DNA of 64,000 nucleotides from Corynebacterium silvaticum (GTDB lineage Bacteria; Actinomycetota; Actinomycetes; Mycobacteriales; Mycobacteriaceae): NCBI RefSeq assembly GCF_004382825.2, contig NZ_SDQO02000001.1, positions 310,001 to 374,000 of the forward strand, read 5' to 3'. Shown piece by piece: positions 1 to 8,711 of this stretch (position 1 is its first letter; each line of letters starts with the position of its first letter). The notes under the pieces were generated by a model. It saw only the letters and a program-made list of their open reading frames with translations, ran no database searches and was not told where the DNA came from. The position numbers and the translations under genes were made by a program.

Positions 1-906
1 CTTCTTGGTGGTACCAATGAGCTCTGCCTTTGCAGAATCAACGCTCTTGGTAGACCAGTTAGCGCGAGGATCCTTAGCCGCGGCAGCAGGAGCTGCCGCT
101 GGAGCTGGCTCAGATCCTTGGCCGGCTGCGGCGAGGACATCCTGCTTACGGATGCGACCGCCAACACCAGTTCCTTCGATTGCATTGAGGTCAACGCCGT
201 GCTTGTCTGCAAGCTTGCGAACCAACGGAGTCACGTAAGGAACATTCTGGTTATTGACTGGCTTTGCAGCCTCCTTAGCAGGTGCTTCCTCTTGCTTAGG
301 CTCTTCCTTGGCGGGTTCTGCCTTGGTTTCTGGTTCGGAGCCTGGTTCGCCGATGCGGACGATGACCTCGCCGACGTCAACGGTGTCGTCTTCGTTGAAG
401 AGGACTTCTAGGATGGTGCCTGCAACGGGGGAAGGGACCTCGGTGTCTACCTTGTCGGTGGAAACCTCGAGCAACGGCTCGTCAACGTCGACGGTGTCGC
501 CGACAGACTTGAGCCATTGGGTGATTGTTCCTTCGGTGACGGATTCGCCGAGTTCTGGCATGACCACGTCGGTGGAGGAACCGGAGCTCTTGGGTGCTTC
601 CTTGGCTGGTTCTTCTTCCTTTGGCTCTTCCTTCTTCTCATCGGAATTGCCAGCTGCAGGAGCCTCGCCTTCCTCACCGATGATAGCGATAACCTCGCCG
701 ACATCAACGGTGTCGTCTTCGTCGAAGCGAGCCTCCAACAGAACGCCCGCAACTGGGGAAGGAACCTCGGTGTCAACCTTGTCAGTGGAAACCTCGAGCA
801 ACGGCTCGTCAACGTCGACGGTGTCGCCGACAGACTTGAGCCACTGAGTAATTGTTCCCTCAGTGACGGATTCGCCCAGCTCAGGCATTTCAACGGAGTG
901 CGCCAT
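1..906 (-). CDS. sucB: Dihydrolipoamide acyltransferase (E2), 3' end outside window
   Basis: This is the E2 core component of the pyruvate/2-oxoglutarate dehydrogenase complexes. It carries acyl groups on lipoyl-lysine and passes them to CoA. The visible 302 residues hold two lipoyl domains, each with the ELGESVTEGT and STDKVDTE signatures (first lipoyl Lys at residue 43), joined by Glu/Lys/Ala/Pro-rich linkers. A peripheral-subunit-binding domain follows (VTPLVRKLADKHGVDL ... GGRIRKQDV), then an Ala/Pro linker. The catalytic domain lies beyond position 1. The ATG at 904-906 has a GAGGAG ribosome site about 11 nt upstream. Annotations usually call it sucB. In C. glutamicum the equivalent protein (AceF) serves both complexes because OdhA carries its own succinyltransferase domain, so aceF may be the better name. 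The two lipoyl domains are nearly identical at DNA level (327-bp period). Confidence 0.93.
   Translation of the reverse strand, partial: MAHSVEMPELGESVTEGTITQWLKSVGDTVDVDEPLLEVSTDKVDTEVPSPVAGVLLEARFDEDDTVDVGEVIAIIGEEGEAPAAGNSDEKKEEPKEEEPAKEAPKSSGSSTDVVMPELGESVTEGTITQWLKSVGDTVDVDEPLLEVSTDKVDTEVPSPVAGTILEVLFNEDDTVDVGEVIVRIGEPGSEPETKAEPAKEEPKQEEAPAKEAAKPVNNQNVPYVTPLVRKLADKHGVDLNAIEGTGVGGRIRKQDVLAAAGQGSEPAPAAAPAAAAKDPRANWSTKSVDSAKAELIGTTKK
461..843 (-). repeat. Tandem lipoyl-domain repeat inside the E2 gene
   Basis: The DNA of the two lipoyl domains is almost identical. The tract at 461-516 is repeated base for base at 788-843, an offset of 327 bp or 109 codons, and similarity extends on both sides. 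This is an in-frame duplication kept similar by selection or gene conversion. Confidence 0.85.
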
Positions 907-1019
907 AGTGTTTAGACTCCTCGAAAGTCGTGTAGATCAAAAAGCTAATACCTAACGAGCGTACCGCCTAACCCAAACAGATGTGATGTTAAGGGGGGAT
1001 TCTCTGTAGATTTTGCCCC

Positions 1020-1034
1020 TACAATGAACTTCTG
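1020..1034 (+). promoter_or_regulatory. Putative -10 box for leaderless transcript of the 1034 gene
   Basis: TACAAT at 1020-1025 is followed after 8 nt by the GTG at 1034. No ribosome-binding sequence precedes the start, so transcription probably begins at or next to the start codon. The -35 region is weak. Confidence 0.5.
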
Positions 1035-1429
1035 TGTTCAATTTTTTCGGACGAAAGACCCCCAGATCTAACATCAAACCGCCCCGAGGGCCGGGCGACA
1101 CTGTTCGTGAAAAAGACTTGCTCTACCTCAAACAATGGAGCGAGTCGCGCGCAGTGGTTGAGGGTTTTGTGGAGCCTGAGACCATTGTCAACGAGATGTC
1201 GATGGTGCTTGTGGACATTACGGGCGATTTCACGCGACGTAGGATTGGCGGCCCTAAAGGCATCGACGTCGTAGCAAAAGAACTGGGAATTCCCGTGTAT
1301 GACGTGGAAGAAACTGGGTACCCGCAGCGCATGCGGGAAAAAATTGAGCGTGACAGGATTTTGCGTAAACGCGAAGAACAACGACTCCGGCGTGCGCAGT
1401 TTGAAAAAGACAACGACACCAACTCTTAG
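1034..1429 (+). CDS. Conserved corynebacterial hypothetical protein, 131 aa
   Basis: A small basic cytoplasmic protein with no signal peptide or membrane segment. The middle (EPETIVNEMSMVLVDITGDFTRRRIGG) looks like a folded alpha/beta domain. The C-terminal third, from about residue 90, is a highly charged helix rich in Arg, Glu and Lys. In C. glutamicum a small conserved gene sits at this place, between the E2 gene and the leucyl aminopeptidase; I know of no established function. The GTG start has no Shine-Dalgarno sequence. Instead TACAAT at 1020-1025 lies 8 nt upstream, the geometry of a leaderless mRNA. The gene is divergent from sucB and convergent with pepA. I do not assign a function. 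Confidence 0.75.
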   Translation: MFNFFGRKTPRSNIKPPRGPGDTVREKDLLYLKQWSESRAVVEGFVEPETIVNEMSMVLVDITGDFTRRRIGGPKGIDVVAKELGIPVYDVEETGYPQRMREKIERDRILRKREEQRLRRAQFEKDNDTNS

Positions 1430-1539
1430 CCGTTTATAGCGTGTCGACGCCCCTCTTGAACCCAAGAATCGAATATTCAAGGGAAGAAAAAACCGATGAC
1501 GGCCAGGCGACTGCCTCGACCATCAGCGGAATATGCGAG

Positions 1540-3057
1540 CTACTTTTCCTCAGAAATTTCTGCAAGAGCCGCTAGGAAGGTGCGCACCGGCACACCTGTT
1601 GCACGCTTCGGGGTGTAGCCATACACCCCTGCGCTGTTGTATGCCGGGCCAGCAATGTCTACGTGGGCCCAGTTGATACCTTCTGCAACAAAATGGCTGA
1701 GGTACCATCCTGCGGCTAGCATGCCGCCAGAGCGTGACTTGGTGATGTTGCGAATATCCGCAACAGGGGACTTGATTGCTTCGCCGAGCTCTTCCGGAAG
1801 CGGCATAGCCCAGGCCTGCTCGCCGACGGAGCGACCGATTTCTGCGATGCGGTCACGGAAAGCGTCAGAGCCCATGACACCAGCCGTGCGGTCGCCAAGG
1901 GCCACGAGCTGTGCGCCGGTGAGTGTTGCAGTATCGATCAGGTAGTCGGGCTTATCCTCGCATGCCCGCGCGATGGCGTCGGAAAGCACAAGACGGCCCT
2001 CTGCATCGGTGTTGAGGATCTCCGAGGTAATTCCGCCGTAATGGGTGATAACGTCGCCTGGTCGATAAGCATCCCCGCTGGGCATATTTTCTGCGAGTGG
2101 GATCGTCGCTGTGATCTTCACCTTGAGGTCCAGGCGGGCTGCGCCGATGACGGTTGCCACGACTGCAGCGGAACCGCCCATGTCGGAGATCATGTCATCC
2201 ATGCCAGCACCAGGCTTGAGCGAAATTCCACCGGTGTCAAAGGTAATTCCCTTTCCGACCAGCGCAACGCTCTTCTTGGCTTTCTTGGGATCCCAGGTTA
2301 GCCGCACAAGGCGTGGCTTGCGTGCAGAACCGTTGCCGACCGCAAGGATGCCGCCGAAGCCCAATTTTTCGAGTTTCTTTTCATCGAGGATCTCCACGTC
2401 GATGCCGTGGCCTTCTGCTTCCTTCTTGATGATCTCAGCGTAGGACTCGGGGTAGAGGTGAGAGGACGGTGCGTTGACCAAATCACGGGCGAACATGACG
2501 GATTCTGCCGTGATCTGCGCGGCCTGGAATTCCACCTTGGCGGTTTTCTTATCGCCCAGGGACAAGAAGGTGACCTTGCCTACCGGCTTCTTGGCTGCGA
2601 CAGCTTCCGCGGACTTAGAACGGATGCCCTTGTAGTCATAAGCTCCCAGTGCAAAGCCCTCTACTGCTGCGCGCAGACCAAAAGTGCCGAGGGTGGTTGC
2701 TACGGAGTCCACTCCGACCAAGGAACGAGCCGCGGTGCCAGCGGCACGACGCAGAGCCTCGTCGTCGAGCTTGTCGTTGTCGCCTAGGCCTACGCCGACG
2801 ATGAAGTCCACTTCAATGCCTTCGATAGAAGGAACTCGGTGGATTTCTCCCGCCTTACCGGTTGCACCAACAGCGCTAAAGAGCTCCCAGATTGCCACCT
2901 CTAGGTCGTCATCAAAAAGCCCAGTCGCAGCAAACTCCAAACCGTCCTCGCCGGCGAAGAGCGCAACTACAAGGGCAGTGGTGTCGTCGGGAAGCTTCTT
3001 TGCGAGCGCAAGTTCTGTCGCAGAGCCACGGGACGCAAGTGAAAACTGAGTGCTCAA
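1540..3057 (-). CDS. pepA: Leucyl aminopeptidase, M17 family
   Basis: A cytoplasmic M17 metallo-aminopeptidase that removes N-terminal residues, preferentially leucine, during peptide turnover. The 505 aa are typical of the family. The C-terminal catalytic domain shows the metal-binding Lys/Asp segment GKGITFDTGGISLKPGAGMDDM and the M17 signature NTDAEGRLVLSDA; the N-terminal half is the less conserved regulatory domain. The start is TTG at 3055-3057, supported by GGAGG (complement of 3067-3071) 9 nt upstream and by agreement with family length. The gene is convergent with the 1034 gene and divergent from ilvE, with about 108 bp between the two start codons. Confidence 0.95.
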   Translation of the reverse strand: MSTQFSLASRGSATELALAKKLPDDTTALVVALFAGEDGLEFAATGLFDDDLEVAIWELFSAVGATGKAGEIHRVPSIEGIEVDFIVGVGLGDNDKLDDEALRRAAGTAARSLVGVDSVATTLGTFGLRAAVEGFALGAYDYKGIRSKSAEAVAAKKPVGKVTFLSLGDKKTAKVEFQAAQITAESVMFARDLVNAPSSHLYPESYAEIIKKEAEGHGIDVEILDEKKLEKLGFGGILAVGNGSARKPRLVRLTWDPKKAKKSVALVGKGITFDTGGISLKPGAGMDDMISDMGGSAAVVATVIGAARLDLKVKITATIPLAENMPSGDAYRPGDVITHYGGITSEILNTDAEGRLVLSDAIARACEDKPDYLIDTATLTGAQLVALGDRTAGVMGSDAFRDRIAEIGRSVGEQAWAMPLPEELGEAIKSPVADIRNITKSRSGGMLAAGWYLSHFVAEGINWAHVDIAGPAYNSAGVYGYTPKRATGVPVRTFLAALAEISEEK

Positions 3058-3131
3058 AGTTTAGTACCTCCAAAAGTTGGTAACGAGGCCTTTAAGACCG
3101 CGTGGAAAACGTTATTTATCAGACTATCCAA

Positions 3132-3165
3132 TTGAGCAGAGCAATGTGGGGTGTACCTTTGGGTC
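3132..3165 (+). promoter_or_regulatory. Putative ilvE promoter (leaderless)
   Basis: TTGAGC at 3132-3137, a 16-bp spacer and TACCTT at 3154-3159 (with an upstream TG) form a plausible sigma-A promoter. The -10 box ends 6 nt before the ATG at 3166, so the ilvE mRNA is probably leaderless. Confidence 0.5.
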
Positions 3166-4266
3166 ATGACGTCTCTCAACTTCAGCATCCATAAAACCGA
3201 ATCTCCGACTTCCGCCGAAGAACTTGCGGATATCCTTGCTAACCCAGGTTTTGGTAAGCGCTTCACTGATCACATGGTGACCATTGACTGGGACGCAGAG
3301 CAGGGGTGGCATGACGCACAGGTTGTTCCTTATGCGCCACTTACTCTTGATCCTGCCACCAGCGTCTTGCACTACGGTCAGGCGATTTTTGAGGGCATTA
3401 AAGCGTACCGTCATGCCGATGGCACGATTAAGACCTTCAGGCCGGAGGCCAATGCTGCTCGATTCCAGCGTTCCGCAGAGCGCATGGCCATGCCGGAACT
3501 CCCCACGGAGGTGTTTGTTGAGTCGCTGCGTCAGCTCGTAGACATTGATCGTGACTGGGTGCCAGTAGCTGGGGGCGAGGAAGCTTTGTACCTGCGGCCG
3601 TTTATGATCGCTACTGAGGCGACACTCGGAGTGCATCCTTCGAGCTCCTACCGCTACGTGGTGATTGCGTCGCCAGCCGGCGCGTATTTTTCGGGTGGCA
3701 TCAAACCGGTATCGGTGTGGCTCTCCGAGGACTATGTTCGTGCTTGCCCCGGCGGTACGGGCGCTGCAAAGTTCGCGGGCAACTATGCGGCATCTCTGGT
3801 AGCTCAAGCTCAGGCCGCAGATAAGGGCTGCGACCAAGTGGTGTGGCTGGATGCTCACGAGCACCGTTACATCGAAGAAATGGGCGGAATGAACCTCTTC
3901 TTTGTCATGGGTGAGGAATCCGCTCCTCACATCGTTACCCCTCAGCTCTCTGGCTCGCTCTTGCCGGGAATCACGCGTGATTCCCTCCTGCAGATCGCTC
4001 GCGACCTGGGGTACACCACAGAAGAGCGTCTTATCTCTACGGAAGAATGGCAGGAGACGGCCACAAACGGCTCCATGCGAGAGGCGTTTGCTTGCGGCAC
4101 TGCTGCGGTGATCACCCCCGTGGGATTTGTTAAGTCAAACCACGGTGACTTTGAAGTCAACCACAATGTCGCTGGCGATATCACTATGAAGCTGCGCGAC
4201 ATACTCACAGGAATCCAGCGTGGCACGGTAGCCGATCCCCATGAATGGATGCACACACTGATATAG
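3166..4266 (+). CDS. ilvE: Branched-chain amino acid aminotransferase
   Basis: A PLP-dependent class IV transaminase that interconverts Val, Leu and Ile with their 2-oxo acids, using glutamate/2-oxoglutarate. It is the last biosynthetic step for these amino acids. The 366 aa match family size. The PLP lysine is Lys202 in [14 protein letters not shown], and [15 protein letters not shown] and [10 protein letters not shown] are family signatures. An in-frame GTG at 3151 would add five residues. I chose the ATG at 3166 because it aligns with family N termini and a -10 box lies 6 nt upstream. The gene stands alone between pepA (divergent) and the cob operon (convergent). Confidence 0.96.
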   Translation: MTSLNFSIHKTESPTSAEELADILANPGFGKRFTDHMVTIDWDAEQGWHDAQVVPYAPLTLDPATSVLHYGQAIFEGIKAYRHADGTIKTFRPEANAARFQRSAERMAMPELPTEVFVESLRQLVDIDRDWVPVAGGEEALYLRPFMIATEATLGVHPSSSYRYVVIASPAGAYFSGGIKPVSVWLSEDYVRACPGGTGAAKFAGNYAASLVAQAQAADKGCDQVVWLDAHEHRYIEEMGGMNLFFVMGEESAPHIVTPQLSGSLLPGITRDSLLQIARDLGYTTEERLISTEEWQETATNGSMREAFACGTAAVITPVGFVKSNHGDFEVNHNVAGDITMKLRDILTGIQRGTVADPHEWMHTLI

Positions 4267-4282
4267 GTCCGGGGACGTTTGG

Positions 4283-4320
4283 GCCATAAGTCGGTGCAGA
4301 GAAGAGCTTCGGCTTATGGC
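4283..4320. terminator. Possible convergent terminator hairpin
   Basis: GCCATAAG (4283-4290) and CTTATGGC (4313-4320) can pair in the gap between ilvE and cobS. Neither side has a long T run, so this is a weak candidate. Confidence 0.35.
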
Positions 4321-4362
4321 TTATGCATTCCCGCTGAAGAAATCCGGGGAAAAGGGGAGCAC

Positions 4363-5184
4363 TTAGATAACGCATACCCCGATAGCTAAGAAAACCGCCG
4401 ATGCTGCTGTACAAGAATGCATAATAAAGCCGGTGGTGTCTCCGTTCATCCCATCAAAACGCCGGCTGCAATGCCTGATCTCTATCACGGCAACACCGAT
4501 GCTGAGTAGGAGGGCGATGATGACGACTACAGCTATGACGGGGCTTCCGACGAACAGCGGGATGGACACGGACACTGCAGAAATAATGCTGAACCATATC
4601 GCGATTGTGGCCGTAGGGACTGTACCGATCATCATGGCGCCAAATCCAGTCGGTTGCATCGGGTTTAAAGAGGAATGCGCACCAAAGATTGCGCATAGTC
4701 TGCCGATCATCGGTGCAAAGAAAATCATCCACCAATAGCCTCGTTCGATGAGGGCGTCAAAGCTCGCGATTTGAAGCGTCAACGAGATAAAAGCAGCGCC
4801 CATTCCGATAAGCCCGGTGGTCGGGTCCGCAATAATTTCCCTCGCTCGCTCAGGGGGCGCGTAGCTGCCTAGCGCATCGGCTACGTCTGCGAGTCCATCA
4901 AGGTGCATGAATCGTGTGAAAAGTTCCCAGAAACAAACAATCACAACTGCGATTAAAAAGGGCGTGATGTGGAAGTGAACGCCTAGTCCCGCCAACGTAG
5001 TGCCAAGAGCCCCGAGCAAAATACCGATAAGGGGGACTGAGGCCAACACCCGTCCACCAGTGATGCGGTCAAAGGCTGTGGCTCCCTGAACCGGCAGAAT
5101 GGTGAGCCAGCTTAAGGCAGTGAGCGGGCCCTCGATAATCGCAGGACGATGTTCGCCTTCCACAAATCCGACTTTGCCCGACAT
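4363..5184 (-). CDS. cobS: Adenosylcobinamide-GDP ribazoletransferase (cobalamin synthase)
   Basis: An integral membrane enzyme that joins adenosylcobinamide-GDP with alpha-ribazole (or its phosphate) to give adenosylcobalamin, the last step of nucleotide-loop assembly. From the ATG at 5184 the protein has 273 aa and is mostly hydrophobic with several membrane helices. The motif FMHLDGLADVADALGSYAPPERAREI, split here as FMHLDGLADVADAL and YAPPERAREI, is the family signature, and TALSWLTILPV is the usual N terminus. A longer frame reaches TTG at 5262, 18 bp after cobT, but its first 26 residues do not look like CobS. Neither start has a strong ribosome site. It is the last gene of the cobU-cobT-cobS set. 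Confidence 0.92.
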   Translation of the reverse strand: MSGKVGFVEGEHRPAIIEGPLTALSWLTILPVQGATAFDRITGGRVLASVPLIGILLGALGTTLAGLGVHFHITPFLIAVVIVCFWELFTRFMHLDGLADVADALGSYAPPERAREIIADPTTGLIGMGAAFISLTLQIASFDALIERGYWWMIFFAPMIGRLCAIFGAHSSLNPMQPTGFGAMMIGTVPTATIAIWFSIISAVSVSIPLFVGSPVIAVVVIIALLLSIGVAVIEIRHCSRRFDGMNGDTTGFIMHSCTAASAVFLAIGVCVI

Positions 5185-5280
5185 TGTGAGAAACCAACTT
5201 TCTGTGTGAAGGGTGCACACTGAATACTTAGGCTGGCAGGAACCAATTACCACAGGCCTCAAAGGGCTTTGAGCAGTGTA

Positions 5281-6345
5281 TTAACCCATACGGTTGGTGG
5301 GAACAGCGTCTGCCCCGAAGACCCCAGCGCTATCAAAATTAGCCATGTCATTCATAATGTCTGCGCTGATGCGAAGCAGCGGGAAAGCCGCAGCAGCTCC
5401 GGAACCTTCTCCTAGTCGCAGGCCCAAGGTCAGTAGTGGCTCAAGCCCTAAATAGTTAAGCGCAAAGCGGTGGGCAGGTTCTGCTGAAAGGTGCCCTGCC
5501 TGCATCCATTTTCTGGCACCGGGAGCAAGCTGCTCCGCAAGCATGGCTGCGGCGGTGACCACGACGCCGTCGAGAAGCACGGGCGTGCGGCGTACAGCAG
5601 CCTGCGCGATGAAGGCACCCATAGCGACCAACTCAGGCGAAGTAACCTTTTGCATCATGAGCAGCGGGGTATAGCGCAAATCGCGGGCACGGAACATTGC
5701 ATCGCGGACGGCAGAGACTTTTCGCTTCCAGCCCTCATCATCAACGCCTGAGCCGCGGCCCGTGACCACCACCGGTTCTTGATTAGCCAACAATCCGATG
5801 ATCACGGCAGAGGGTGTGGTATTGCCAATGCCGAGGTCTCCTGCCATGAGGACGTCCGCGCCGGAATCGACTTCCTGATCTGCGATGCGCTTTCCTATCT
5901 CAATGGCGCGTACCAGCTGATCCTGCGTCATCGCGTCCTCCCGGTCAATAGACCCGCAAGAACGCGACACCCTTTCATCGTCCCAAACATCGTGGTTTAA
6001 AGAAATATCGGCAACGCGTACGCTAATGCCGGAAGAATGTGCCACTGCGTTGATCCCGGCACCACCATTGCGGATATTTTCCGCCATTTGGATTGATACC
6101 TCGATGGGATAGGGGGAGACATTATTGGTAGCGATGCCGTGGTCGCCAGCAAAGACCACCATGCGAGGGCGCACGATTTTTTTAGGAGGAACCTGCCCCT
6201 GGCAGGCGCTGAGCCATACCCCAAGATCCTCCAAGCGTGACAGCGAACCCGTTGGTTTAGTGAGCGTGAGCTGGAAAGCTCGTGCCTGATCCGCTACCTC
6301 GGAACTCGGGGCATCGATCTTGGGAAAGAAATCGGATGGCTGCAT
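5281..6345 (-). CDS. cobT: Nicotinate-nucleotide--dimethylbenzimidazole phosphoribosyltransferase
   Basis: This cytoplasmic enzyme transfers phosphoribosyl from nicotinate mononucleotide to dimethylbenzimidazole, making alpha-ribazole phosphate for the lower ligand of cobalamin. The 354 aa are of normal length. Family motifs include VFAGDHGIA, a glycine-rich segment NIRNGGAGINAVA, AGDLGIGNTTPSA, and the C-terminal GLRLGEGSGAAAAFPLL, which contains the catalytic glutamate region. The ATG at 6343-6345 has a GGGAG ribosome site about 10 nt upstream. It lies 47 bp after cobU and is followed by cobS, so the three probably form one transcript. Confidence 0.95.
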   Translation of the reverse strand: MQPSDFFPKIDAPSSEVADQARAFQLTLTKPTGSLSRLEDLGVWLSACQGQVPPKKIVRPRMVVFAGDHGIATNNVSPYPIEVSIQMAENIRNGGAGINAVAHSSGISVRVADISLNHDVWDDERVSRSCGSIDREDAMTQDQLVRAIEIGKRIADQEVDSGADVLMAGDLGIGNTTPSAVIIGLLANQEPVVVTGRGSGVDDEGWKRKVSAVRDAMFRARDLRYTPLLMMQKVTSPELVAMGAFIAQAAVRRTPVLLDGVVVTAAAMLAEQLAPGARKWMQAGHLSAEPAHRFALNYLGLEPLLTLGLRLGEGSGAAAAFPLLRISADIMNDMANFDSAGVFGADAVPTNRMG

Positions 6346-6392
6346 GTTGTTGCACTCCCATGTGTTTGGCTATCGCGATGTAGTACGTAACG

Positions 6393-6947
6393 TCAAAGAA
6401 CGCTTTTTAACTGTAATGGTTGTCCGGCTATAACAAGGAACACTCGATCGCAGACATCCGCAATCATGTGATTAAGCCTGCCTATCTCATCCCGGAATAA
6501 CCTGGCTGAATGATGCTCGGGGATAATGCCCATTCCCACCTCAGGAGTGACAAGAACCACGTCGCGGTCGGTGGGGAAGACTCGGAGCAAATCTGCCAGA
6601 CGCACTGATTCCAAAGTGGTGCTGCCAGCAGGGGAATCCCAGGCATTTTTAGTATCAATGAGATGGGTAAGCCATGTGCCGAGGTCGTCGACAAGCAAAG
6701 AATGCTCTGTGTGTTGCCGCAGATATGCGGGGGAGAGAACCTCACAGAGGTCTGCGCGATCCTCTGTGACCCAGTGTGGTGGGCGGCGTTGCACGTGCTG
6801 GGAAATCCGGCGTTGGAAATCCGCATCAAAGTTGTCATCACCGTAGGGGCGGGCCGTTGCCACATAACGGCAAGAGCCCGCCCCCACAAGTGCCTCCGCA
6901 AAAGCAGACTTGCCGGAACGGGCCCCTCCCAAAACCAAACTACGCAC
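6393..6947 (-). CDS. cobU: Adenosylcobinamide kinase / guanylyltransferase
   Basis: A bifunctional enzyme that phosphorylates adenosylcobinamide and then transfers GMP to give adenosylcobinamide-GDP, the substrate of CobS. The N terminus carries the P-loop LGGARSGKSAFAE, and the family segments LLVDDLGTWLTHL and VVLVTPEVGMGIIPEH follow. At 184 aa it is a standard CobU. The GTG at 6945-6947 lies 4 nt after the stop of the upstream DUF3043 gene, so translation is probably coupled. Only the nucleotide-loop (late/salvage) genes are present here; no corrin-ring genes are visible in this window. Confidence 0.95.
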   Translation of the reverse strand: MRSLVLGGARSGKSAFAEALVGAGSCRYVATARPYGDDNFDADFQRRISQHVQRRPPHWVTEDRADLCEVLSPAYLRQHTEHSLLVDDLGTWLTHLIDTKNAWDSPAGSTTLESVRLADLLRVFPTDRDVVLVTPEVGMGIIPEHHSARLFRDEIGRLNHMIADVCDRVFLVIAGQPLQLKSVL

Positions 6948-6951
6948 GGAA

Positions 6952-7692
6952 TTACGCTACCGTGTCACCGATGCTGACCTGTGGTTTTGGTGTGCGCCAG
7001 CGTCGTGGCTGGGTTACACGGCCGTATGCGTAGGCGCCGATACCAAAGCCTGTTTCAGAGGTATCAGGGAAGCGTTCGCGCACCGCTCGGGCTGTTTTTC
7101 TACCGAGCACGATGGCCTCGATGGCAAAGGAAGCGATGAAGATGAGCGCTACAAAGGACATTGCGCTAGCAAATGCCGGTACCCATCGTCCGATAAAGAG
7201 AATGACAAGAAGAATCAGGGCAAGGGGCATAACAAAGTTGCCGATGTAGCGCTTGGAGTCTACGAGATCGCGGACATAACGACGCTCTTCGCCGCGGTCG
7301 CGCTGTAGGAGGTAGCGCTCATCGCCACGATCCATGGCAGCTTGAGCTTCTCGACGTCGCTGCTTGCCTTCGTCCGCGCGCTCCCGTTTATAAGCCTTCC
7401 ACTCCTCCTTGGTCATGGAAGCTTTGAGCTCCTTGCGCTTCTTGCGCGATTCTCCGTAGCCTTCGCGAGCACCAAAACGAGCCTCGAAGGTTCCCGGATG
7501 TGCCTGAGACTGCTTGCGAGAAGGAGTAGCGTGGCCTTTTTTAGGTGTATAAGCCTTGGAACGATTCGCGGCATCGCCGAGACCTGAATTATGAGAAGTC
7601 GAAGAGGCCGAAGAAGCCGCTGTAGCTGCCGATGAGGAGGTACCAGTACTGGCAGAATCTTGAGAGGAGTCTTTGTTCCAAGGTAATTTCAC
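6952..7692 (-). CDS. DUF3043 family membrane protein
   Basis: A 246-aa protein conserved in actinobacteria, of unknown function. The first 100 or so residues are Ser/Ala/Thr-rich, then strongly charged (KRKELKASMTKEEWKAYKRE), and probably cytoplasmic. Around residues 155-205 two adjacent hydrophobic helices (FVMPLALILLVILFIG and MSFVALIFIASFAIEAIVL) form a membrane hairpin. The frame is open to an ATG at 7719, but I prefer the GTG at 7690-7692 (protein begins VKLPWNKD) because TAGCCT (7700-7705 on the complement) is 7 nt upstream, as for a leaderless mRNA. The gene immediately precedes cobU and probably heads that operon. Confidence 0.8.
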   Translation of the reverse strand: MKLPWNKDSSQDSASTGTSSSAATAASSASSTSHNSGLGDAANRSKAYTPKKGHATPSRKQSQAHPGTFEARFGAREGYGESRKKRKELKASMTKEEWKAYKRERADEGKQRRREAQAAMDRGDERYLLQRDRGEERRYVRDLVDSKRYIGNFVMPLALILLVILFIGRWVPAFASAMSFVALIFIASFAIEAIVLGRKTARAVRERFPDTSETGFGIGAYAYGRVTQPRRWRTPKPQVSIGDTVA

Positions 7693-7705
7693 GGTTACTA
7701 GGCTA

Positions 7706-8186
7706 CAAGGTATCGCCATAAAAGTGGAACGCGGAAGTAACCATTGTGTGTAGGGTGCCTATAAGAGGTTAAAAACGCCAGGTAGAGCGATATATCACGG
7801 GCCTTGTATGATCTGCATATCATGCGTGGGGAGATCCCGGAGATGTCTTGGGAAGTCCTTGGTTCCACGAGTGCTTAAAGCTTTGGAATAAAATATGGCG
7901 ATGTGTAGTTCTTTTATAGGAGCCAGCAGAGTCGTGGCGGAGATAAACTCCATGTCGGATTTTGCCGGACTCAATCGCTGAAAATAGAGGGTATAGTTGT
8001 CGGCTATAGCTTCTTGTAGAAGATGACAGCCGTACTTGTTGTAAGTAAGGGAACCTGTTGTGGGTTCTGTCAGGGTGCGCAGCGTCTACCACATGGGGTG
8101 GACTGCCGCATGGTGCGGACACTGCACACATCTACACGAACACGAAAGAATGAAACCGAGTAACCGCAGCGGCGGAGAACTCGAAT
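7706..8186. other. Intergenic region between DUF3043 gene and Fe-S carrier gene
   Basis: About 480 bp with no convincing gene. It should hold the divergent promoters. I see short inverted repeats only: CTTCT-tgt-AGAAG near 8010-8022 and CCGCA-tgg-TGCGG at 8107-8119. I looked for a cobalamin riboswitch and did not find the B12-box pattern. Confidence 0.5.
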
Positions 8187-8197
8187 AAGGAGACATG

Positions 8198-8545
8198 ATG
8201 ACTGCACCTACAACCTCCAACACAGGCGTTATCCTCAGCGCAGCCGCAGCTGCCAAAGCCAAGGCGCTCCTTGAGCAGGAGGGACGCACCGATTTGTCTC
8301 TGCGTATTGCAGTGCAACCCGGTGGCTGTGCAGGCTTGCGCTATCAGCTGTACTTCGACGACCGGGACCTCGATGGCGATAAGGTCGACGTTATCGATGG
8401 CGTCCGTCTTGTTGTAGACAAGATGTCGGTTCCCTACCTCGCCGGGGCAACCATTGATTTTGCGGACACGATTGAGTCGCAGGGCTTTACCATTGACAAC
8501 CCCAACGCAGACGGCTCCTGCGCTTGTGGAGACTCATTCAACTGA
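8198..8545 (+). CDS. A-type iron-sulfur cluster carrier (HesB/IscA/ErpA family)
   Basis: A small cytoplasmic protein that holds and delivers Fe-S clusters to apo-proteins. The three family cysteines are present: Cys44 in PGGCAGLRY, and Cys108 and Cys110 in the C-terminal GSCACGDSF. At 115 aa the length is typical. Two ATG codons stand in tandem at 8195 and 8198; the AAGGAG at 8187-8192 fits the second better (5-nt spacing). It lies near the respiratory genes, whose Rieske subunit needs a 2Fe-2S cluster; that link is only contextual. Annotators would use erpA or hesB. Confidence 0.92.
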   Translation: MTAPTTSNTGVILSAAAAAKAKALLEQEGRTDLSLRIAVQPGGCAGLRYQLYFDDRDLDGDKVDVIDGVRLVVDKMSVPYLAGATIDFADTIESQGFTIDNPNADGSCACGDSFN

Positions 8546-8590
8546 TTTTTGGCATAATACCCCTTTTAGTGGGAGATAATGCCGGTTATA

Positions 8591-8635
8591 AAAAATCCTC
8601 CTAACGGTGATGCATTCACGATTAGGAGGATTTTT
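8591..8635. terminator. Bidirectional terminator between Fe-S carrier gene and asnB
   Basis: A perfect 14-bp stem, AAAAATCCTCCTAA (8591-8604) with TTAGGAGGATTTTT (8622-8635). It has T runs on both strands and serves the + strand gene ending at 8545. Confidence 0.9.
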
Positions 8636-8711
8636 GCTTTTCCTAGCTACGTTTGTCTGAGCCGCAAAAGACCAAGAAAAGGGAGAAAGTCCCAGGTAGA
8701 AAGAAAAATGG

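Noticed and set aside
5185-5262. N-terminal extension of CobS from TTG 5262
   Set aside because: The added 26 residues contain Cys and Gln unlike the family N terminus; the ATG at 5184 gives a normal CobS.
6948-8190. Cobalamin riboswitch near the cob operon
   Set aside because: No B12-box pattern was seen upstream of the DUF3043 gene or of cobU.
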